A stretch of DNA of 15,242 nucleotides from the NCBI GenBank assembly GCA_964292325.1, contig CAXYVG010000084.1:1-15242 (forward strand), in the 5' to 3' direction. Position numbers and translations under genes: made by a program. The stretch is from CTSoil-075 sp964292325. Lineage in GTDB: Bacteria; Bacillota; Negativicutes; DSM-13327. The notes beneath the pieces are model-generated. The model was given only the letters and a program-made list of their open reading frames with translations, made no database searches and was not told the origin of the DNA. Within the stretch, counting starts at the first letter, position 1, and every line of letters begins with the position of its first letter. Below, one piece after another: positions 13,239-15,242 of the stretch.

Positions 13239-13511
13239 ATGCCAAAACCAGTAAATGTAAATTTGGATGAAGTAGAGATGAATCCCGATCGCGTAGAAAT
13301 CAGATGGGGCAGCAAGGCGGTAATCAGTCGTGTGTTTTCGGTCAAAGAGACTACAGTGACGAAATGGATCGCAGACATGCGCGACAACCCGCAGTTCCGG
13401 GAATACGTGATAAACCCATCACATCGGATCGTGCTGATTAACCTGGACGGCTTCGAGAAATATGTGCTATGGCTGCAGGATAACCGATACAGAAGAAATA
13501 AATTAAAGTAA
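13239..13511 (+). CDS. 90-aa excisionase-like/phage regulatory protein
   Basis: ATG 13239 with a modest GTGAG site and a TATAAT box at 13212-13217 (no clear -35). The product has a helix-turn-helix-like part (IRWGSKAVISRVFSVKETTV, then TKWIADMRDNPQFREYVI) and a wing plus final helix (HRIVLINLDGFEKYVLWLQD). This is the general build of small excisionase or regulatory proteins in Gram-positive phages. It is the third such protein in the island and lies nearest to attR. I cannot tell whether it acts in excision or as a regulator of the late genes. Confidence 0.6.
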   Translation: MPKPVNVNLDEVEMNPDRVEIRWGSKAVISRVFSVKETTVTKWIADMRDNPQFREYVINPSHRIVLINLDGFEKYVLWLQDNRYRRNKLK

Positions 13512-13524
13512 GGCCGTGTAACGT

Positions 13525-13540
13525 AAACGAAGCGTTTTTT
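13525..13540 (+). terminator. Small terminator after the 13239 gene
   Basis: AAACG-AAG-CGTTT followed by three more T. The stem is only 5 bp, so termination would be weak. Confidence 0.35.
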
Positions 13541-13558
13541 GTACTTTTTTACTTAAAA

Positions 13559-13588
13559 TGACACAAAAAGTGATATTTGTGATATATT
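13559..13588 (+). promoter_or_regulatory. Promoter of the small protein/GNAT module
   Basis: TGACAC (13559-13564) lies 18 bp before TATATT (13583-13588), which has TG two bases upstream. The region is markedly AT-rich compared with the preceding genes. It directs transcription into the 57-aa gene and the GNAT gene independently of the rest of the island. Confidence 0.45.
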
Positions 13589-13636
13589 ATAGCCAGATGG
13601 AATGTTCCTAAACTCGGACAAAAGAAGGTGGAATGT

Positions 13637-13810
13637 ATGTCTACAAAAAGCTTCACTACCGATTTCAAAATTAATAAGAAGACAAGCATCAAATTAACTG
13701 ACGCACTGGCCAATTCAAGACGTGTAGATCATCAAATTAATCAAAAAGTAGAAACCTTGACTGATAAAGATCGCATTCAAAAAATGATGTCATCGTTTAT
13801 CGGGAAGTAG
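13637..13810 (+). CDS. 57-aa partner protein of the GNAT gene; antitoxin candidate
   Basis: ATG 13637 follows AGAAGGTGG; an in-frame GTG at 13628 lies inside that site. The product is basic and polar (STKSFTTDFKINKKTSIKLT, then DALANSRRVDHQINQKVETL). A short protein of this type directly ahead of a GNAT acetyltransferase is a pairing I recall from other Firmicute mobile elements, but I cannot name its family. The stop lies 7 bp before the GNAT start, so the two are translated together. It is not an obvious ribbon-helix-helix antitoxin of the DUF1778 type found with TacT/AtaT toxins. Confidence 0.65.
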   Translation: MSTKSFTTDFKINKKTSIKLTDALANSRRVDHQINQKVETLTDKDRIQKMMSSFIGK

Positions 13811-13817
13811 GTAACAG

Positions 13818-14426
13818 ATGGCATTAACAGTAATACCCCTGAGTAATTTGTTAACAATAAGTAGTGGAGAGGAGATAAATAAGCTCCTCTCTTCTTTTAC
13901 GTGTAATTCCTTGCTGAAAGGTTCTAGCGATGTAGAACAATTCCTCCATACTAAAGCGATTCAGTTTGAAAATCTCGCTTTATCACGAACCTACTTAGTT
14001 ATGGCATCATACCAAAGCAAACCTTATTTAGCTGGTTACTTCTCCATTTCAAATAAATCACTAGTTGTGCCTAAAAAGCAGTTTAGCAGTATGAGCAATT
14101 CACTTAAGAAAAAGTTAATGGGATTAGGCTATAAAACTGAGATGGCTAATTATGAAATAAAGGGAATTTTGCTTGGACAGCTCGGCAAAAACTATTCTGA
14201 GGAAGCGGTCAAAGCTAAAGGAATAACAGGCGACGAGCTACTTGCTTTGGCTTATCAAAAAATCCGCGAGGCATACATTATAATTGGCGGAAGGATCCTT
14301 TTTCTGGAGTGTGAGGACCATCCGAAAATTAAAGGTTTCTATTCTCGTAACGGTTTTAAAGAACTCGATAATTATGAGTCACAAAATAATTTTTGCTTAT
14401 TCCTGAAGAACTTGAAGGATGTATAG
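13818..14426 (+). CDS. GNAT-family N-acetyltransferase (toxin or defence candidate)
   Basis: A 202-aa acetyl-CoA-dependent acetyltransferase. The GNAT core is seen in YLVMASYQSKPYLAGYFSIS (strands 2-4), the acetyl-CoA-binding region around ILLGQLGKN (about 117-125) and LALAYQKIREA, and the C-terminal FLECEDHPKIKGFYSRNGFK motif with the late tyrosine (about 163-182). The canonical RxxGxG/A loop is not evident after LLGQLGKN; YSEEAVKAKGITGDELL stands there instead, as in toxin-type and phage-type GNATs. The N-terminal 60 residues are extra. Substrate unknown: aminoacyl-tRNA, a ribosomal protein or a phage protein are options. It forms a two-gene unit with its own promoter and terminator, AT-richer than the genes before it, which suggests a cargo module acquired separately. 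Confidence 0.8.
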   Translation: MALTVIPLSNLLTISSGEEINKLLSSFTCNSLLKGSSDVEQFLHTKAIQFENLALSRTYLVMASYQSKPYLAGYFSISNKSLVVPKKQFSSMSNSLKKKLMGLGYKTEMANYEIKGILLGQLGKNYSEEAVKAKGITGDELLALAYQKIREAYIIIGGRILFLECEDHPKIKGFYSRNGFKELDNYESQNNFCLFLKNLKDV

Positions 14427-14429
14427 CCC

Positions 14430-14462
14430 AAGCCGTTCTCTTAATTCGAGGGCGGTTTTTTT
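14430..14462 (+). terminator. Rho-independent terminator of the GNAT module
   Basis: AAGCCGTTCTC pairs with GAGGGCGGTT (G-U pairs allowed) around TTAATTC and is followed by seven T. It begins a few bases after the GNAT stop codon. Confidence 0.85.
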
Positions 14463-14474
14463 GTTGTCGGAGTT

Positions 14475-14549
14475 ACTAGAACGAGCTCAGACATGTTCTA
14501 GTGATAATACTCTTCCTGGTTATCTATTATAGGTGTAATTAAAATTACA
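14475..14549 (+). promoter_or_regulatory. Promoter region with two inverted repeats ahead of the last gene
   Basis: ACTAGAAC (14475-14482) and GTTCTAGT (14495-14502) form a perfect 8-bp dyad with a 12-bp centre. TATTAT (14525-14530) is a possible -10, with a poor -35 (GTGATA, 14501-14506) that overlaps the dyad. TGTAATT and AATTACA (14534-14549) make a second dyad at the expected start of transcription. A weak -35 between two dyads fits a promoter needing an activator or held by a repressor; neither dyad resembles the GAAACA operators at 2164 and 2239. Confidence 0.5.
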
Positions 14550-14576
14550 AACCAAAATTGAAGGGAAGAGATAATT

Positions 14577-14876
14577 ATGAAAATTTACCAATACAGAGAC
14601 AGAGGGACTAATTACTATTTTACAACGGAGTTAAGCGAATTTGATATGGTGATGAACCAACTGGTGCTAGTCAATTCACCCAACGCAGCCGATGGACATG
14701 AATGGTATTTGGCGGAAATGGAAGAGCCTCTAAGTCGGTTACTAAACATAATGCCAGGCACGAATAAAGAGTATAAAATGTATCAGCTTGTAGCATTTTT
14801 AGAGGCTATAGCAAAAGAAGATGGGCATGACCTGGGCTGGGAACATAAAAAAACTACCCCCTATCATCGAGAGTAG
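14577..14876 (+). CDS. 99-aa hypothetical protein, last gene of the island
   Basis: Not recognised. ATG 14577 follows AAGGGAAGAG. The sequence is soluble and mixed: KIYQYRDRGTNYYFTTELSE, VLVNSPNAADGHEWYLAEME, a helix YKMYQLVAFLEAIAKEDGHD and a polar end (WEHKKTTPYHRE). No motif is identifiable. It is monocistronic, between a terminator and attR, with its own regulated-looking promoter. This is the usual place for accessory or cargo genes in such islands. Its stop codon lies within the inverted repeat at 14852-14878. Confidence 0.65.
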   Translation: MKIYQYRDRGTNYYFTTELSEFDMVMNQLVLVNSPNAADGHEWYLAEMEEPLSRLLNIMPGTNKEYKMYQLVAFLEAIAKEDGHDLGWEHKKTTPYHRE

Positions 14877-14878
14877 TT
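14847..14878 (-). terminator. Leftward terminator at the island end
   Basis: On the minus strand AACTAC (14878-14873) pairs with GTAGTT (14857-14852) and is followed by a run of T (14851-14847). It overlaps the end of the last gene and would stop transcripts coming from the tRNA-Ser promoter, replacing the tRNA's displaced terminator. Confidence 0.5.
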
Positions 14879-14893
14879 CCACCGCTGCCCACG

Positions 14894-14926
14894 CCACGTT
14901 CATTCCACGTCTATGTGCACGTCTAT
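14894..14926 (+). repeat. Integrase arm-type binding sites, right pair
   Basis: CACGTCTAT occurs at 14906-14914 and 14918-14926 (12-bp period, same strand and period as the left pair). A degenerate third copy, CCACGTTCAT, stands at 14894-14903. It lies about 100 bp inside attR, as expected for arm sites of an integrase. Confidence 0.8.
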
Positions 14927-14955
14927 TTACTTGTAATTGGTTCGAATCAATTATA

Positions 14956-14975
14956 GGGAAAATAGGCGTTTTCCC
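14956..14975. repeat. Hairpin between arm sites and attR
   Basis: GGGAAAA and TTTTCCC form a perfect 7-bp inverted repeat around TAGGCG. Nearby are a near-palindrome AATTGGTTCGAATCAATT (14936-14953) and AATCGATT. They may be sites for excisionase or host bending proteins; no gene is seen between 14877 and 15027. Confidence 0.4.
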
Positions 14976-15024
14976 TTGTGCCTAAAGGCTTTTTGAAACC
15001 TATTGAATCGATTGAAAATCATAC

Positions 15025-15039
15025 TAAGGAGAATGGGGG
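15025..15039. other. attR core repeat within the tRNA 3' end
   Basis: TAAGGAGAATGGGGG, identical to 198-212. It covers the 3' acceptor strand and part of the T stem of tRNA-Ser, so integration restores this part of the tRNA. Confidence 0.85.
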
Positions 15040-15116
15040 ATTCGAACCCCCGCGCGCCTTTCGACACCTAACGCATTTCGAGTGCGTCCTCTTCAGCCGG
15101 ACTTGAGTAATTCTCC
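15028..15116 (-). tRNA. tRNA-Ser(CGA)
   Basis: Read on the minus strand: acceptor GGAGAAT pairing with ATTCTCC, D arm CTC...GAG, anticodon stem ACGCA/TGCGT with loop CTCGAAA (anticodon CGA, codon UCG), a long class II variable arm (GTGTC-GAAA-GGCGC) and T arm GGGGG-TTCGAAT-CCCCC. The long variable arm and anticodon identify serine. CCA is not encoded, and the base after the acceptor stem is U rather than the G73 usual for serine tRNAs. The same bases follow the repeat in attL, so this seems native. UCG can also be read by tRNA-Ser(UGA), which would make this gene a tolerant integration site. Confidence 0.92.
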
Positions 15117-15125
15117 ATAAAATAT

Positions 15126-15154
15126 ATTATAGCGCTTTTCAGCTGATCAGAAAA
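15126..15154 (-). promoter_or_regulatory. Probable promoter of tRNA-Ser
   Basis: A perfect TATAAT on the minus strand (15126-15131) lies about 10 bp before the tRNA 5' end, with TTTTCT (15149-15154) 17 bp upstream as a weak -35. The remaining right flank to 15242 is AT-rich host sequence without a visible gene. Confidence 0.5.
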
Positions 15155-15242
15155 GAGGAATTTTAAAAAAAGTCACGAAAATGCAGAGGCTTAATTGCAA
15201 TATCAAATGCATAAAAAATTTTAAAAACCTTTATAGACAGCG

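Larger units (their letters stand above)
198..15039. mobile_element. Integrated phage satellite (PICI-like island) at tRNA-Ser(CGA)
   Basis: A 15-bp direct repeat (TAAGGAGAATGGGGG) lies at 198-212 and at 15025-15039, the second copy being the 3' end of a tRNA gene. Between them are an integrase next to one end, paired integrase arm-type sites inside both ends, a divergent repressor/Cro control region, a primase-helicase followed by an iteron origin, a TerS-like gene and accessory genes. This order and the roughly 14.8 kb size match phage-inducible chromosomal islands of Firmicutes. Large terminase, portal, major capsid, holin and endolysin genes are absent, which argues against a complete prophage. 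The lone tape measure gene is atypical. Classification as a satellite is inferred from gene content; mobility has not been shown. Confidence 0.85.

Noticed and set aside
14479..14498. Possible LexA (SOS) box, GAAC...GTTC
   Set aside because: The centre between GAAC and GTTC is 12 bp; Gram-positive LexA boxes need CGAAC-N4-GTTCG.
198..15039. Complete temperate prophage
   Set aside because: No large terminase, portal, capsid, head-tail, tail tube, fibre, holin or endolysin gene; only the tape measure gene is structural.
1..15242. CRISPR array
   Set aside because: The only regular repeats are the short iterons and arm sites, without uniform 28-36 bp repeats and spacers.

Overview
The window holds one integrated mobile element of about 14.8 kb (198-15039) and short host flanks. 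The host looks like a low-to-moderate GC Firmicute, probably Bacillales. The signs are strong GGAGG-type ribosome sites, TTG and GTG starts, TATAAT-type promoters and proteins typical of Bacillus/Listeria-type prophages; I cannot name the species. The element sits at the 3' end of a tRNA-Ser(CGA) gene (minus strand, 15028-15116). A 15-bp direct repeat, TAAGGAGAATGGGGG, occurs at both ends. The tRNA's own rho-independent terminator is now stranded at the far left end (137-174), so the pre-integration order can be read directly.

The layout is that of a phage satellite of the PICI (phage-inducible chromosomal island) type rather than a full prophage. On the left are a tyrosine integrase and an XRE repressor without a peptidase domain, both leftward. 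A divergent promoter region with two matching 17-bp operators follows. Rightward come a Cro-like protein, an excisionase/AlpA-like HTH protein, several very small proteins and a 744-aa primase-helicase. The primase gene runs into an iteron-type replication origin: many GGGACA repeats, an ATATATATA core, then inverted TGTCC repeats and a hairpin. Beyond it are small unknown genes, a TerS-like (phBC6A51-type) HTH protein with two unknown genes behind it, a second excisionase-like protein, a small membrane protein and two small proteins. There is no large terminase, portal, capsid, head-tail, lysis or other tail gene.

The main surprise is a complete 694-aa tail tape measure protein (10524-12608) with no other tail gene around it. 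It is bracketed by a 21-bp stem-loop upstream and a terminator downstream. If expressed, it could change the length or identity of tails built from helper-phage parts. After it come a transposase-derived zinc-finger/HTH protein with its own promoter, an excisionase-like protein, a self-contained module of a 57-aa protein plus a GNAT acetyltransferase (toxin-antitoxin or defence candidate) with its own promoter and terminator, and a last unknown gene behind a promoter with inverted repeats.

The likely life cycle is inferred. The repressor holds the rightward promoter off until a helper-phage protein removes it. Primase and origin then amplify the excised island, and the TerS-like protein directs packaging into helper particles. 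Matching pairs of integrase arm sites (CACGTCTAT, 12 bp apart) inside both ends suggest the integration/excision machinery is intact.
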